A DNA stretch of 64,000 nucleotides from Hyphomicrobiales bacterium (GCA_900465665.1 UBJO01000028.1:33986-97985), one strand, 5' to 3'; positions 1 to 8,993 are shown, counted from the first letter of the stretch. The notes: generated by a model from the sequence alone, not told the origin. Program-made: numbers and translations.

Positions 1-1
1 C

Positions 2-484
2 AATCTGCAGGGCGTGGTCAATTGCCTCGTGCCGGCGGTGCGTCACATGAAGCACAAGGGGCAGGGGCAGATCGCCATCGTCTCCTCGGTAACTGGTTAT
101 GGCGGCCTTCCCACGGGCGCTGCCTATGGCGCCACCAAGGCTGCCCTGATCAACATGGCCGAGAGCCTGAAATTCGACCTCGACAAGATGGGCATCCGCA
201 TCCAGCTCATCAATCCTGGTTTCGTCGACACGCCGGCCACCCGCAAGAACGAGTTCCCGATGCCGTCGCTGATCCCGGTCGACGAGGCCGCCGCCGAAAT
301 CTATGCGGGCCTGAAGTCGAAGAATTTCGAGATCACCTTCCCGAAGCGCTTCACCTACACGCTGAAGGCTCTCAACCTCATGCCCTACAGCCTGTATTTC
401 TGGCTGGTGAACCGCGCCACCGGCTGGCAGGAGCGCCCACGCGCCGATGGTCGCCGCCCGGTGACGCCAAGCCCGGCGGAATAG
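2..484 (+). CDS. Short-chain dehydrogenase/reductase, C-terminal part (cut by window edge)
   Basis: The reading frame is open from the first bases of the window, so the N-terminal Rossmann part with the cofactor-binding glycines lies outside. What remains holds the family hallmarks in order: NLQGVVN (central strand region), IVSS with the catalytic serine, the catalytic YGATK pair and the NPGFVDTP loop after the active site. The C-terminus is Arg/Pro-rich. It is an NAD(P)-dependent oxidoreductase of unknown substrate. It converges on the leftward cfa/DUF1365/FAD/phrB group. An SDR gene of this kind often belongs to the same stress cassette in other proteobacteria, so a shared role is likely but inferred. 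Confidence 0.9.
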   Translation, partial: NLQGVVNCLVPAVRHMKHKGQGQIAIVSSVTGYGGLPTGAAYGATKAALINMAESLKFDLDKMGIRIQLINPGFVDTPATRKNEFPMPSLIPVDEAAAEIYAGLKSKNFEITFPKRFTYTLKALNLMPYSLYFWLVNRATGWQERPRADGRRPVTPSPAE

Positions 485-593
485 CTAAGGCGTCATCGCG
501 CCGACAACCAGTAAGGATGTTGATGAGGGGATAGACGAGGCGGATGGCGACCGGGACAGGAGGTCGACTGTCTGGTCCCGCCACCCGCTCTCG

Positions 594-1853
594 TCAGCTC
601 CGCGAAAAGACGACCTGGCGGACGTCTATGTTTCGGGCGCGGAAACCTGCTTCACAATAAAATAAATAGAACTCCCAGAGCCGCTTGAAGCGCTCGTCGA
701 AGCCCAGTGGGCGAACTCGTTCCCAAACGGACCAAAAACGCTCTCGCCATTCGGCCAGAGTACGAGCGTAGTCTAACCCAAAACCGAAGTCCCGCACCAG
801 TGACAAATTCACTTTTCGTCCAAGTTCCGCCAAATGCTCGCGGGTCGGTAGCATGCCGCCGGGAAAAACGTACTTCTGGATGAAGTCGGGATTGCTCCGG
901 TACTGTTCGAACGACTCTGGGCGAATCGTTATGATCTGAAGCCCCGCCTTGCCCCCAGGCTTCAGGCACTGCTCGAGCTTGGAGAAATAGGCGGGCCAGT
1001 ATTTCTCGCCGACGGCCTCGAACATCTCGATCGAGACGATCTTGTCGTAGACGCCGGTTTCGTCGCGATAGTCCTGAAAGCGGAAGTCGACCTTGTCGCT
1101 GAGCCCCGCCTTGCGGATGCGCTCCTCGGCGAATGCCAGCTGCTCGCGGCTGATCGTCAGGCCCGTGACCCGACAATTCAGTTCGCTGGCGGCAAACTCG
1201 GCGAACCCGCCCCATCCGCAGCCGATCTCGAGCACATGGTCACCCGGCTTGATCCCGGTCGCCTCGGCGAGAGCCCGATACTTCGCGTTCTGCGCCGACT
1301 GCAGATCGTTGGCGCCGGTGGAATAGAGCGCTGACGAGTAGGTCATCGTCGGGTCGAGCCACTGCTTGTAGAAGTCGTTGCCGAGATCGTAATGCGCTGA
1401 GATGTTCCGCTTCGAGCCCTTGCGGGTATTGGCGTTCATCCAATGACGGATGCGCTCGACCAGACGGGGCAGGCCGCGCTTGCCGTTGGCGTAATCCTGG
1501 ATCGCTTCGTCGTTGACGATGAACAACTCAAGGAACGCCGCGATATCGGGGCTGTCCCAATCGCCATCCATATAGCTCTCAGCCACGCCGATCGTGCCGT
1601 TGGAAAGCGCCCGGTAGCAGATGTTCCAGTTCTTCAGGTGGATCTCGGCGTGCTGGCCGGGTGTGCTGCCGGTCACCCGCACCACGCGACCATCGGGAAA
1701 AGCGATCGTCAGCGAGCCATGCTGCATACGAAGCAATGCCCTCAGCGCCAGCTTGGCGCGCAGCGGCAGTCCCTTCGAAACCTGTCCGATATTCTGCTGC
1801 GTCAGCTGGATCGCGTTGCGTTGAGAATCGGTCAAGTCGCTAGCATCACTCAT
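594..1853 (-). CDS. cfa: Cyclopropane-fatty-acyl-phospholipid synthase family methyltransferase
   Basis: A 419-residue SAM-dependent methyltransferase of the CFA synthase family, which transfers a methylene or methyl group to the double bond of unsaturated phospholipid acyl chains at the membrane. The SAM-binding motif VLEIGCGWGGF sits near residue 205. The family segments ISAHYDLGNDFYKQWLDPTMTYS before it and a Tyr/Trp-rich C-terminal part after it are present. The ATG at 1853 was chosen over an earlier in-frame start because a perfect GGAGGA lies 7 nt upstream (1861-1866). A hairpin and U-run between this gene and DUF1365 suggest it has its own promoter. Beside photolyase, DUF1365 and an FAD oxidoreductase it may make methyl-branched rather than cyclopropane lipids. 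Confidence 0.92.
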   Translation of the reverse strand: MSDASDLTDSQRNAIQLTQQNIGQVSKGLPLRAKLALRALLRMQHGSLTIAFPDGRVVRVTGSTPGQHAEIHLKNWNICYRALSNGTIGVAESYMDGDWDSPDIAAFLELFIVNDEAIQDYANGKRGLPRLVERIRHWMNANTRKGSKRNISAHYDLGNDFYKQWLDPTMTYSSALYSTGANDLQSAQNAKYRALAEATGIKPGDHVLEIGCGWGGFAEFAASELNCRVTGLTISREQLAFAEERIRKAGLSDKVDFRFQDYRDETGVYDKIVSIEMFEAVGEKYWPAYFSKLEQCLKPGGKAGLQIITIRPESFEQYRSNPDFIQKYVFPGGMLPTREHLAELGRKVNLSLVRDFGFGLDYARTLAEWRERFWSVWERVRPLGFDERFKRLWEFYLFYCEAGFRARNIDVRQVVFSRS

Positions 1854-1940
1854 GGTTTTCTCCTCCGGCAAGATTTGGCCGGTTCAGGACGACGATGCGC
1901 TGAAAATCTCCGCCCCCCGGCGATTGCTTTGAACGCTATC

Positions 1941-1973
1941 GTAAAAATTGGAAAAGCCAAACAATTTTCCAAT
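1941..1973 (-). terminator. Rho-independent terminator after DUF1365
   Basis: A perfect 9-bp inverted repeat (ATTGGAAAA at 1947-1955 and TTTTCCAAT at 1965-1973) is followed on the minus strand by a run of T (complement of 1942-1947). It lies between the end of the DUF1365 gene and the start of cfa, separating the two transcripts at least partly. Confidence 0.7.
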
Positions 1974-2017
1974 CCTGTGTTGCGGGTAATCGACGCATAT
2001 ATCGAAGCACGCTTATC

Positions 2018-2827
2018 TTATTCCGCTGCCTCCGCCGTCTCGCGCGGCGCGACCAGGCTGACGGGGGCGGGTGGTGCAGGCTTTGCGATATATTTCGCGC
2101 CCTTCAGCCACAGTTTCAGCGCCTCCCAGTGAATGCCGCCGACGATCTTGATCGGCAGAAACGGAACGGCGGCCGTGAGCCACGCCAGGTTCCTCGTCGT
2201 GAGGCTCACCTGTCGTCCGGAGAAGGTCGCCGCAAGCAGCGGGCCATCTGCATCGGTTTCGAGGATACGCCAGCGAATCTCCTTGCCCGGCGGCAGCATG
2301 CGGAAATTGTAGCGCATGCCCATCTCGATGAAGGGCGAGACGTGAAAGATCTTGTCGCAGCTCTGCCGAACGCCGGTGTCGCTGACCTCGCCTGAGCCGA
2401 TAGGGCAGACATAGGTATGCCGTTCGCCGAACGTGTTGCGCACCTCGTAGATCATCGCGATCAGCTGATCACGCGCGTCATAGGCATGGTAGACGGAGAG
2501 CGGATTGAAGACGTAGCCGAGGATGCGGGGGTAGCAGACCAGCACGATGCGCTGGGCACGCAAGCCCGCCTGCGCCAGCAGTTCGTCGGCATGCGCCCTG
2601 GCGCCCATCCGGCCGCCATGGTCGCTCTCGTGGAACGACACCGCGTTGCGCTTGTTCACGGAAAACAGCGCGGACAGCCGATCCGCCTCGTCCAGCCGGT
2701 CGAGATCGATCGCCATCGAGAATACGCGGTAGCGAAAGCGATGGCCGAAGGGCTTCATGCGCTGGTGCATGACGTCGCCGACATAGAGTGCTGCCGCAGC
2801 CTCGGGCGGCGGCCCGTTGTCGCGCAT
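2018..2827 (-). CDS. DUF1365 domain-containing protein
   Basis: About 269 residues of the DUF1365 family, recognised from LYVGDVMHQRMKPFGHRFRYR near the N-terminus (given in part), the FHESDHG segment and FNPLSVYHAYD in the middle. The biochemical function is not known. The gene almost always travels with an FAD-dependent amine-oxidase-like protein and a CFA-type methyltransferase, as here. Two starts are possible. The ATG at 2860 overlaps the upstream stop by 4 nt. The ATG at 2827 has GAGG 7 nt upstream and is preferred. Either way it is translationally close-coupled to the FAD gene. Confidence 0.88.
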   Translation of the reverse strand: MRDNGPPPEAAAALYVGDVMHQRMKPFGHRFRYRVFSMAIDLDRLDEADRLSALFSVNKRNAVSFHESDHGGRMGARAHADELLAQAGLRAQRIVLVCYPRILGYVFNPLSVYHAYDARDQLIAMIYEVRNTFGERHTYVCPIGSGEVSDTGVRQSCDKIFHVSPFIEMGMRYNFRMLPPGKEIRWRILETDADGPLLAATFSGRQVSLTTRNLAWLTAAVPFLPIKIVGGIHWEALKLWLKGAKYIAKPAPPAPVSLVAPRETAEAAE

Positions 2828-2856
2828 GCTCACGCCTCGTCCTTCGCGCTCCTGCG

Positions 2857-4194
2857 TCATGCGACGGCGTCCAGCTCCGGTTCGATGTTGTCAGTCTTGA
2901 GTGTGCTCCACGGCAGCGCCGCGCCGAGCGCCTTGGCGGCTGCGAGGCCAGAACTCAACCCGTCCTCATGGAACCCATAGCCCGTCCAGGCGCCGGCGAA
3001 GTAGCAGCCATTACGTCCCTGTATATCCATCAGCGCGCGCTGCGCCTGGACGCTGTCGGCGGAGAACTGCGGGTGCTCGTAGCTGAACTCCGCGAAGACC
3101 TTGCGCGGGTCCGGCTCGCGATCGGGGTTCAGCGTCACGAACAACGGGAAGCGATCGTCGATCGCCTGCAGCTTGTTCATCCAGTAGGTGACGGCGACAT
3201 CGGCGTTACCGTTAGCCGAGCTGGAGCGGAGATAGTTCCAGGATGCCCAGACCTTCCGGCGTTGCGGCATCAGCATCGGATCGCGGTGAAGCACCACTCT
3301 GTTTGGCTGATAGGGAACCGCCGCCAGCAGCCGTTTTTCCTGTTCGGTCGCATCGACGAGCATGCGCCGTGTCTGGTCGCTGTGCGCGGCAAGGATCACC
3401 TTGTCGAAGCGGCGCTCCTCGCCGCGGTCGTCGACGATGGTGACGCCGCTCTCTGTCCTGATCACGGCTCGCACGCCGAGCCCGAGCTTCAACCGGTCAC
3501 CCAGAGGCTCGAGCAGTCTGTCGAGATAGTTTCGGCTGCCGCCGGTCACCGTGCGCCACTGGTGCTGCCTGGAATAGATCAGGCGGTGATTGTCGAAGAA
3601 GTTGACGAAATGCTCGGCCGGAAACTGCATCATTTTCGCGGCTGGCGTCGACCAGATCGCGGCTGCCATCGGGACCAGATAGTTATTGGTGAACCCGGGC
3701 GAGAAGCCGCGCCAGTCGAGATAGTCGCCGATGGAGCGCGCGGCGAGGTGGCCGGCGGCGCGGTCGAGAAGGCAGGTCTTGTTGAAGCGCAGGATCTCGC
3801 GGATCATCAAGAGGAAGGAGGGGCGTACCAGATTGCGCTTCTGCGCGAAGATCGAAGACAGGCCGCTGCCGCTCCACTCCAGCTTGCCGTGGTCTAGCGA
3901 TAGCGAAAAGCTCATGTCGCTGGCATGGGTGGCGACGCCGAGCCGCGCAAACAGCGCGGTAAGGTTCGGATAGTTCGGCTCGTTGTAGACGATGAAGCCG
4001 GTATCGACGGGAATGTGCGTTCCATCGTAATCGACATCCACGGTGGCGGTGTGGCCGCCGGCGCGCGTTTCCTTCTCATAGAGCGTGACGTCATGCAGCG
4101 GATTGAGCGCCCACGCCGCCGATGCCCCGGAGACGCCGGAGCCGATGACCGCGATCTTCAAGCGACTGTGCGGGTGGTGAAAATGGGCGTTCAT
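2857..4194 (-). CDS. FAD/NAD(P)-binding amine-oxidase-like oxidoreductase
   Basis: A 445-residue flavoprotein. The N-terminus holds a dinucleotide-binding fold (IAVIGSGVSGASAAWAL) with the following acidic residue in TLYEKE and the GGHTATV segment typical of the amine oxidase/protoporphyrinogen oxidase superfamily. The C-terminus holds the second FAD contact, YFAGAWTGYGFHEDG. The start ATG overlaps the photolyase stop as ATGA (4191-4194), so the two genes are translationally coupled. An open frame continues further upstream, but that part is the photolyase gene read in another frame. The substrate is unknown. The context with cfa and DUF1365 suggests acyl-chain modification, which is inference. 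Confidence 0.9.
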   Translation of the reverse strand: MNAHFHHPHSRLKIAVIGSGVSGASAAWALNPLHDVTLYEKETRAGGHTATVDVDYDGTHIPVDTGFIVYNEPNYPNLTALFARLGVATHASDMSFSLSLDHGKLEWSGSGLSSIFAQKRNLVRPSFLLMIREILRFNKTCLLDRAAGHLAARSIGDYLDWRGFSPGFTNNYLVPMAAAIWSTPAAKMMQFPAEHFVNFFDNHRLIYSRQHQWRTVTGGSRNYLDRLLEPLGDRLKLGLGVRAVIRTESGVTIVDDRGEERRFDKVILAAHSDQTRRMLVDATEQEKRLLAAVPYQPNRVVLHRDPMLMPQRRKVWASWNYLRSSSANGNADVAVTYWMNKLQAIDDRFPLFVTLNPDREPDPRKVFAEFSYEHPQFSADSVQAQRALMDIQGRNGCYFAGAWTGYGFHEDGLSSGLAAAKALGAALPWSTLKTDNIEPELDAVA

Positions 4195-5636
4195 GCTGCG
4201 TCCTTTACGGCGTTGTAGGCTTTCAACGCCCGGTCGCGGGCGGTCGCGTGGTCGACGATCGGCTTGGGATAGGTTTCGCCAAGCTTGATATCCGCCTTGT
4301 CGAGCACGCTCTGCGGTGCCGCGAATGGCTTGTGAATGTATTTGGTATCGAGCGCGGCAAGCTCGGGAACGAATTCGCGGACATAGGCGCCATCCCGATC
4401 GAACTTCTCGCCCTGCAGCACCGGATTGAAGATGCGGAAGAAGGGGGCGGCATCCGCCCCGCAGCCGGCCACCCATTGCCAGCTCGCGGCATTGCTTGCC
4501 GGGTCGGCATCGACGAGTGTGTCGCGGAACCAGGCTTCGCCGCGCCGCCAGTCGATCATCAGATCCTTGATCAGGAACGAGGCGACGATCATCCGCACCC
4601 GATTGTGCATGAAGCCGTGCCTCCAGAGCTGGCGCATGCCGGCGTCGACGATCGGGTAGCCGGTCATCCCCTTGGTCCAGGCGCGGAAATGCGCGGTGCT
4701 GTTGCTCCATTCGAAGCCATCGAAACGGTCGTTCCAGTTGGCGTATGGCAGCTTCGGGAAGTGAAACAGCAGATGGTAGGAGAACTCGCGCCAGGCGAGT
4801 TCCTTGCGGAAGTGAACCAGATCGTCCGCCGGCACGTCCAGCCCACGCGTCTCCTCCCAGATGCGGGCAGGCGATATCACGCCCAGCGCCAGATAGGGCG
4901 ACATCATCGAGGTCGACTGCTTGGCCGGAAAGTCGCGGTCGGCCTTGTAGCCGTCGAGGCTCTGATCCAGAAAATCCGCAAGCCGCTCGCGCGCTGCCTC
5001 TTCGCCGGCAGTCCAGACCTCAGCGAAATCCTTGGCCCAGTCCGGCTTGGTCGGCAGAAGCTTCCAGGACTTCAGTGTCTCGCTTGCGGGAAGCTCCGGC
5101 GCGAATTTGACCTTCTTGGGCGCATCGACAGGGTGCGGCGGCTCGCCGGCACCCTCTAGCGCCCGCCAGAACGGCGTATAGACGCGGTAGGGCGTCCCAC
5201 CGCCTGTCTTGAGCCGCGACGGCTCATGCAGCAGCTGGCCGGCGAAGCTCTGCGCATCCAGCCCCTGCTGCTCAAGCTCCCGCTTGATGCGCGTATCGAT
5301 GGCGATGCCGGGCGGATCGTAGCGGCGGTTCCACATGACGGTCTCCGCACCAGTCTTCTTGATCAGGTCGGCGAGCACATCGAGCGCATCGCCGCTCACA
5401 AGATTGAGCGAGCCGCCAAGCGCTTCGATGGATGCCGTGAGCGATGCCAGCGAATGATGCAACCACCACTCTTGCGCGCCGCCTAGAGGCCCGGTGCCGG
5501 AAGAGGAGGGCTCGCGGATATAGAGGGGAATGATCGGGCGTCCGGTGCGGCAGGCAGCATGCAGCGCATGATTGTCGTCGAGGCGAAGATCCTTGCGAAA
5601 CCAGAGGATAAGCGGCTTTGCTGCATCGTCGGACAA
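4191..5636 (-). CDS. phrB: Deoxyribodipyrimidine photolyase (class I CPD photolyase)
   Basis: A 481-residue light-driven DNA repair enzyme that reverses cyclobutane pyrimidine dimers using FADH- and an antenna cofactor. The N-terminal photolyase domain starts with LILWFRKDLRLDDNHAL. The C-terminal FAD domain contains the signature WQWVAGCGADAAPFFRIFNP near residues 385-405 and the NRVRMIVASFLIKDL helix. The predicted start is a TTG at 5636 with GGGG about 10 nt upstream; no better in-frame ATG exists. First gene of a leftward operon with the FAD oxidoreductase and DUF1365. An ECF-type promoter motif lies just upstream. Confidence 0.95.
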   Translation of the reverse strand: MSDDAAKPLILWFRKDLRLDDNHALHAACRTGRPIIPLYIREPSSSGTGPLGGAQEWWLHHSLASLTASIEALGGSLNLVSGDALDVLADLIKKTGAETVMWNRRYDPPGIAIDTRIKRELEQQGLDAQSFAGQLLHEPSRLKTGGGTPYRVYTPFWRALEGAGEPPHPVDAPKKVKFAPELPASETLKSWKLLPTKPDWAKDFAEVWTAGEEAARERLADFLDQSLDGYKADRDFPAKQSTSMMSPYLALGVISPARIWEETRGLDVPADDLVHFRKELAWREFSYHLLFHFPKLPYANWNDRFDGFEWSNSTAHFRAWTKGMTGYPIVDAGMRQLWRHGFMHNRVRMIVASFLIKDLMIDWRRGEAWFRDTLVDADPASNAASWQWVAGCGADAAPFFRIFNPVLQGEKFDRDGAYVREFVPELAALDTKYIHKPFAAPQSVLDKADIKLGETYPKPIVDHATARDRALKAYNAVKDAA

Positions 5637-5668
5637 TGAATGTGATCCCCTTGTTTCTGTGTTGCTTC

Positions 5669-5697
5669 TGTTACGAAGCTACGGGGAGTGTGGATCA
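5669..5697 (-). promoter_or_regulatory. Candidate ECF sigma-factor promoter of the phrB operon
   Basis: On the minus strand TGATCC (complement of 5692-5697) and TAACA (complement of 5669-5673) are separated by 18 nt, about 30 nt before the phrB start. This resembles the TGATCC...TAAGA promoter used by the RpoE-ChrR singlet-oxygen sigma factor of Rhodobacter, whose regulon includes photolyase and CFA-type genes. The match is by eye, with one mismatch in the -10 element. Confidence 0.45.
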
Positions 5698-5942
5698 AAA
5701 GTTTCAGCCCGCATAAAGATTTAACACCGCACATCGGTAAATTATCCGACAGCATCGGTGGTTGCGCGCGTCGCGGGTCGCCTGGCGGGTCGATCGTCGC
5801 CCTCAGGCGAGATCGGCATGCCGATTTTTCCCCTCGTTCGCGCATGCAGGGATGCTCATTCCTTTAATCCACTAAAAAGATAGAGAATACTGCTCTCATC
5901 AGATGGCGGCTCGAAAAACGCAGCCGCACAGGAGAGACGACG
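5698..5942. other. Intergenic region between divergent phrB and the RBBP9 unit
   Basis: About 300 nt without a gene once the phrB leader is included. The left end carries the phrB promoter candidate. The right end (5860-5942) is AT-richer and must hold the promoter of the rightward small gene and hydrolase, whose ribosome site is AGGAGAG just before 5943. I see no RNA gene or repeat. Confidence 0.4.
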
Positions 5943-6143
5943 ATGAGTATCATCCGGCATTTCGATCGCCTTTGCACCATCCGCGACCAGCTGGAAGCGA
6001 GGCTCGAACTGCACGAGGCGCGCTATTGTTTCGGCAGCGAAGATGTCGAGGACGGCACGGGTGCCGATCTGCGCGAGCGCATCATGCAGATGACCGACGA
6101 GATCTCGGCGCTCATGCACAGCCCGCGCTATGCCGATTTTTAG
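5943..6143 (+). CDS. Small hypothetical protein (66 aa)
   Basis: A 66-residue soluble, charged, probably helical protein (many Arg, Glu and Asp; MSIIRHFDRLCTIRDQLEA at the start). A good ribosome site (CAGGAGAG) precedes the ATG. The gene ends 9 nt before the hydrolase gene, so the two are almost certainly co-transcribed. I do not recognise the family. The length and heptad-like spacing of Leu and Ile suggest a small helical-hairpin or dimer-forming protein. Confidence 0.6.
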   Translation: MSIIRHFDRLCTIRDQLEARLELHEARYCFGSEDVEDGTGADLRERIMQMTDEISALMHSPRYADF

Positions 6144-6152
6144 GAGGGAGCG

Positions 6153-6743
6153 ATGACCGCGACACTGATCATTCCCGGCCTCTACGGCTCCGGCGAGGGC
6201 CACTGGCAGCGATACTGGCTCCGAGATCATCCTGACAGCGTTCTGGTGGAACAGGACGATTGGGACGATCCCTTGGTCGATCGTTGGGCCGATCGGCTCG
6301 AAGAAGTGCTCCTCGAACACGGCGAGGCCTATATCGTCGCCCATAGCCTCGGCTGCCTGCTGACGGCGAAGTTCGCCGACCGGCCATCGGCGCGCCGCAT
6401 CAAGGGCGCGCTCCTCGTCGCTCCCTGCGACTTGCGCCCCACGGAACGGCGGCACCCGGATGCCGCCATCCGCTTCGGGCCGATGCCGACAAGGGTGCTG
6501 CCTTTTCCGAGCATCACCGTTGGCAGCCTCAACGACCATTACATGGAGCTCGACCGCCTGACGCTCTATGCGCGTCTGTGGAAAACCGAGCTCAGGAACA
6601 TTGGCCTTGCTGGCCACATCAATATCGCCAGCGGCTTCGGCCGCTGGACCGGCGGCTATGCGCTCTTCGACAATCTCAGGGAGAAGGCGAAGGCGCCGAG
6701 GCGATACGTAGCCGACCACACACCGCACACCTCGCTTGGCTGA
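6153..6743 (+). CDS. RBBP9/YdeN family alpha/beta hydrolase
   Basis: A 196-residue serine hydrolase of the RBBP9/YdeN family. The N-terminal strand and oxyanion loop read LIIPGLYGSGEGHWQ. The nucleophile elbow is AHSLG (Ser near residue 68). SLNDHY provides the Asp region, and the C-terminal LAGHINIASGFGRW the catalytic His. Length and motif order fit the family. The physiological substrate is unknown. The ribosome site TAGGAGGG sits directly before the ATG, and the gene follows the small gene at 5943 by 9 nt. Confidence 0.88.
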   Translation: MTATLIIPGLYGSGEGHWQRYWLRDHPDSVLVEQDDWDDPLVDRWADRLEEVLLEHGEAYIVAHSLGCLLTAKFADRPSARRIKGALLVAPCDLRPTERRHPDAAIRFGPMPTRVLPFPSITVGSLNDHYMELDRLTLYARLWKTELRNIGLAGHINIASGFGRWTGGYALFDNLREKAKAPRRYVADHTPHTSLG

Positions 6744-6864
6744 TCGCCATTGCCGTTCGATGTAAACTTACGTGCCGGTATCACCCGAACGGTGAAGCGC
6801 GACAGTTGTCGTAATGCTGTAATGTGGTCCCCATCGATAGCATGTGACGGATGGGAGGCCGGAT

Positions 6865-7299
6865 ATGTGGTATGAAGTTGCCTTGGCCATGACACTCGTG
6901 GCGTTTACGCTCAGCAGTTGCCAGACGGTGGTCACAAATACGCCGACGCAGATGTCGACGGCGAAGATGAACTGCGATCCCGCCACCAACCGCTGCCAGA
7001 CCCCCGAATTCGGCATCAAGCAGAAAGCCCGGAAGGGCCAGAGGGTGTCATGGACGATGCAGCCGGCCGAGGGCTGGCGTCTGACGGGCAATCCCAAGAC
7101 CACCTTCGCCGGCAAGGGCGTCTATGATGTAACCGTCACCGCATGGGACGCCAACTCGCTGACCTGCCAGTGGCACGCGGAGGGCGATTCCAAGCTCTTC
7201 GCCAGCGACGGCTGGGTCGCCGGATATTGCTACGCCGACGCCGAACTGATCCCGCCGCCGGCACCTGTCAAAGTCCGTTCGACAAAGAAGAAAAGATAA
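6865..7299 (+). CDS. Putative secreted lipoprotein (144 aa)
   Basis: The N-terminus MWYEVALAMTLVAFTLSSC is a hydrophobic signal followed by a lipobox-like LSSC, so the mature protein probably starts with a lipidated Cys. The mature part contains two further Cys-rich spots (NCDPATNRCQ and LTCQWHAE...GYCYAD) that may form disulphides, and a basic KKKR tail. The ATG at 6865 is preferred over an upstream GTG because GGGAGG lies 6 nt before it. Family not recognised. A periplasmic or membrane-anchored role is inferred from the signal only. Confidence 0.65.
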   Translation: MWYEVALAMTLVAFTLSSCQTVVTNTPTQMSTAKMNCDPATNRCQTPEFGIKQKARKGQRVSWTMQPAEGWRLTGNPKTTFAGKGVYDVTVTAWDANSLTCQWHAEGDSKLFASDGWVAGYCYADAELIPPPAPVKVRSTKKKR

Positions 7300-7477
7300 C
7301 GTCGCTGATCGGATGACCGCCGCGGCAGGCGCTGTCGGCGGTCACGATCACGTGTTTTAGCAGGGTCGAACGGAAAGCGGCCCGGATGCCATTGACAAGC
7401 ACGCCGGTCAGGGCGGAAACGGTTGCAGCAACAACCCCCAGAGGCGCGCTGTCGGCAGCGGGCCGGACAGTTTTCTC

Positions 7478-8701
7478 ATGGATGCATCAGCAGTTCACCA
7501 GGATAGCGTTCTGCGCCATCCCGGCTATCTCAATTTCGCGGCTTCCCGCGTTTTCTCTTCTCTCTCCTTTCAATGCGTCGCCATCGCGATGGGCTGGATG
7601 ATCTACGATCAGACCCATAGCGCCTTCGCGCTCGCCATGGTCGGGCTCTGCCAGTTCCTGCCGATGGTGGTTCTGACCTTCGTGGTCGGTCACGTCGCCG
7701 ATCGCTTCGACCGAAGGCGCATCGGCCTCGTCTGCCAGCTGATCCTCGCCACCGTGTCGGCGGCGCTTGCTGTCGCCACCTGGCAGAACTGGCTGACGCC
7801 GGCGGGCATCCTGACGGCGGTGACGATCATGGGCGCGACCGTCGCCTTCGAGCGGCCGACGATGGCAGCCCTTCTTCCCAGCATCATGCCGCCCTCGCTG
7901 CTGCAGCGCGCGGTGGCGACCTCGACCTCGATGATGCAGACGGCGCTGATCGTCGGCCCGTCGCTGGGCGGCTTGCTTTACGGCGTCGATGCCGTCGCCC
8001 CCTTCGCCGTGGCCGCCGTCCTGTTTGCCGTTGCAAGCATCAACGTCATTTCGATCCGCATGGAGTGGACGCCGAGCAAACGCGAACCCGTCACGCTCGC
8101 CTCGGTCTTCGCCGGCGTTTCCTTCATCAAGAGCAAGCCGGTGATGCTCGGCACCATCTCGCTCGACCTCTTCGCCGTTCTGCTGGGCGGCGCCACGGCA
8201 CTGCTGCCGATGTTCGCCAGCGATATCCTGCATGCCGGCCCCTGGGGCCTCGGCATGCTACGCGCGGCCCCGGCCGTCGGCGCGCTCACCATGTCGATCG
8301 TTCTGGCAAGACGCTCGCTCACAAGCAAGGTCGGAGCGAAGATGCTGACTGCCGTGGCTGTGTTCGGCGTCGCGACGATCGTCTTTGCCGTATCGACTAA
8401 TATCGCTCTATCCATAGCCGCGCTGCTGGTGGTGGGTGCGGCAGATACGGTGAGCGTCGTGGTGCGCAGCTCGCTGGTTCAGCTCCTGACGCCGGATTCG
8501 ATGCGTGGCCGTGTGAACGCCGTCAACTCGCTCTTCATCGGCACCTCGAACCAGCTCGGCGAATTTGAATCGGGCATGCTGGCCGGCATGATGGGTCCCG
8601 TCGCCGCCGGCGTCATCGGCGGCGTTGGAACCATCGTCGTGGTGCTCCTGTGGACTCGGCTTTTCCCGGATCTTCGCAAGGTCGACACGCTGCAAGGGTA
8701 G
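7478..8701 (+). CDS. MFS transporter (EntS-like exporter subfamily)
   Basis: A 407-residue integral membrane protein with about 12 hydrophobic segments and the MFS loop 2-3 motif in GHVADRFDRRRIG. The second half shows RSSLVQLLTPDSMRGRVNAV, typical of the MFS_3 group that includes the enterobactin exporter EntS. Likely a proton-coupled exporter at the inner membrane; the substrate cannot be read from sequence. The gene stands alone between two small secreted-protein genes. The ribosome site before the ATG is weak, so the exact start is less certain. Confidence 0.88.
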   Translation: MDASAVHQDSVLRHPGYLNFAASRVFSSLSFQCVAIAMGWMIYDQTHSAFALAMVGLCQFLPMVVLTFVVGHVADRFDRRRIGLVCQLILATVSAALAVATWQNWLTPAGILTAVTIMGATVAFERPTMAALLPSIMPPSLLQRAVATSTSMMQTALIVGPSLGGLLYGVDAVAPFAVAAVLFAVASINVISIRMEWTPSKREPVTLASVFAGVSFIKSKPVMLGTISLDLFAVLLGGATALLPMFASDILHAGPWGLGMLRAAPAVGALTMSIVLARRSLTSKVGAKMLTAVAVFGVATIVFAVSTNIALSIAALLVVGAADTVSVVVRSSLVQLLTPDSMRGRVNAVNSLFIGTSNQLGEFESGMLAGMMGPVAAGVIGGVGTIVVVLLWTRLFPDLRKVDTLQG

Positions 8702-8810
8702 GGTGCGCGGCCACGACAAGCGTTCGCCTAGCCTGACGCAAGAAATTTACGTGGCGTTTGGCGGATGCGCGCTAGCTTAATAGTAGAGACAGTTTCGAGG
8801 AGAGGTGCAT

Positions 8811-8993
8811 ATGAAACGAATTTCAAATGTCGTGGCCGCGATCGCGCTGATCGGCCTTTCGGCGCTCACCACAGGATGCGCAGGCTACCCGACCTCCGCG
8901 GGCTCGGCATCCGGCTATGTGCCCGGCGATTCCATGAACCGCGCCTGCTCCGATGGCTTCAGGCCGAGCGACGGACGCTCCTGCGGCTATTGA
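8811..8993 (+). CDS. Small lipoprotein (60 aa)
   Basis: A short precursor: basic MKR start, a hydrophobic stretch (VVAAIALIGLSALTTGC) ending in a lipobox with Cys near residue 23, then a Gly/Ser/Tyr-rich mature part with two Cys residues. A strong ribosome site GAGGAGAGG precedes the ATG at 8811. An in-frame GTG two codons earlier is less likely. Outer- or inner-membrane anchored small lipoprotein of unknown role. Confidence 0.7.
   Translation: MKRISNVVAAIALIGLSALTTGCAGYPTSAGSASGYVPGDSMNRACSDGFRPSDGRSCGY

Noticed and set aside
2788..3897. A 369-codon plus-strand frame opposite the FAD oxidoreductase
   Set aside because: Shadow of a gene with an intact FAD motif; no ribosome site.
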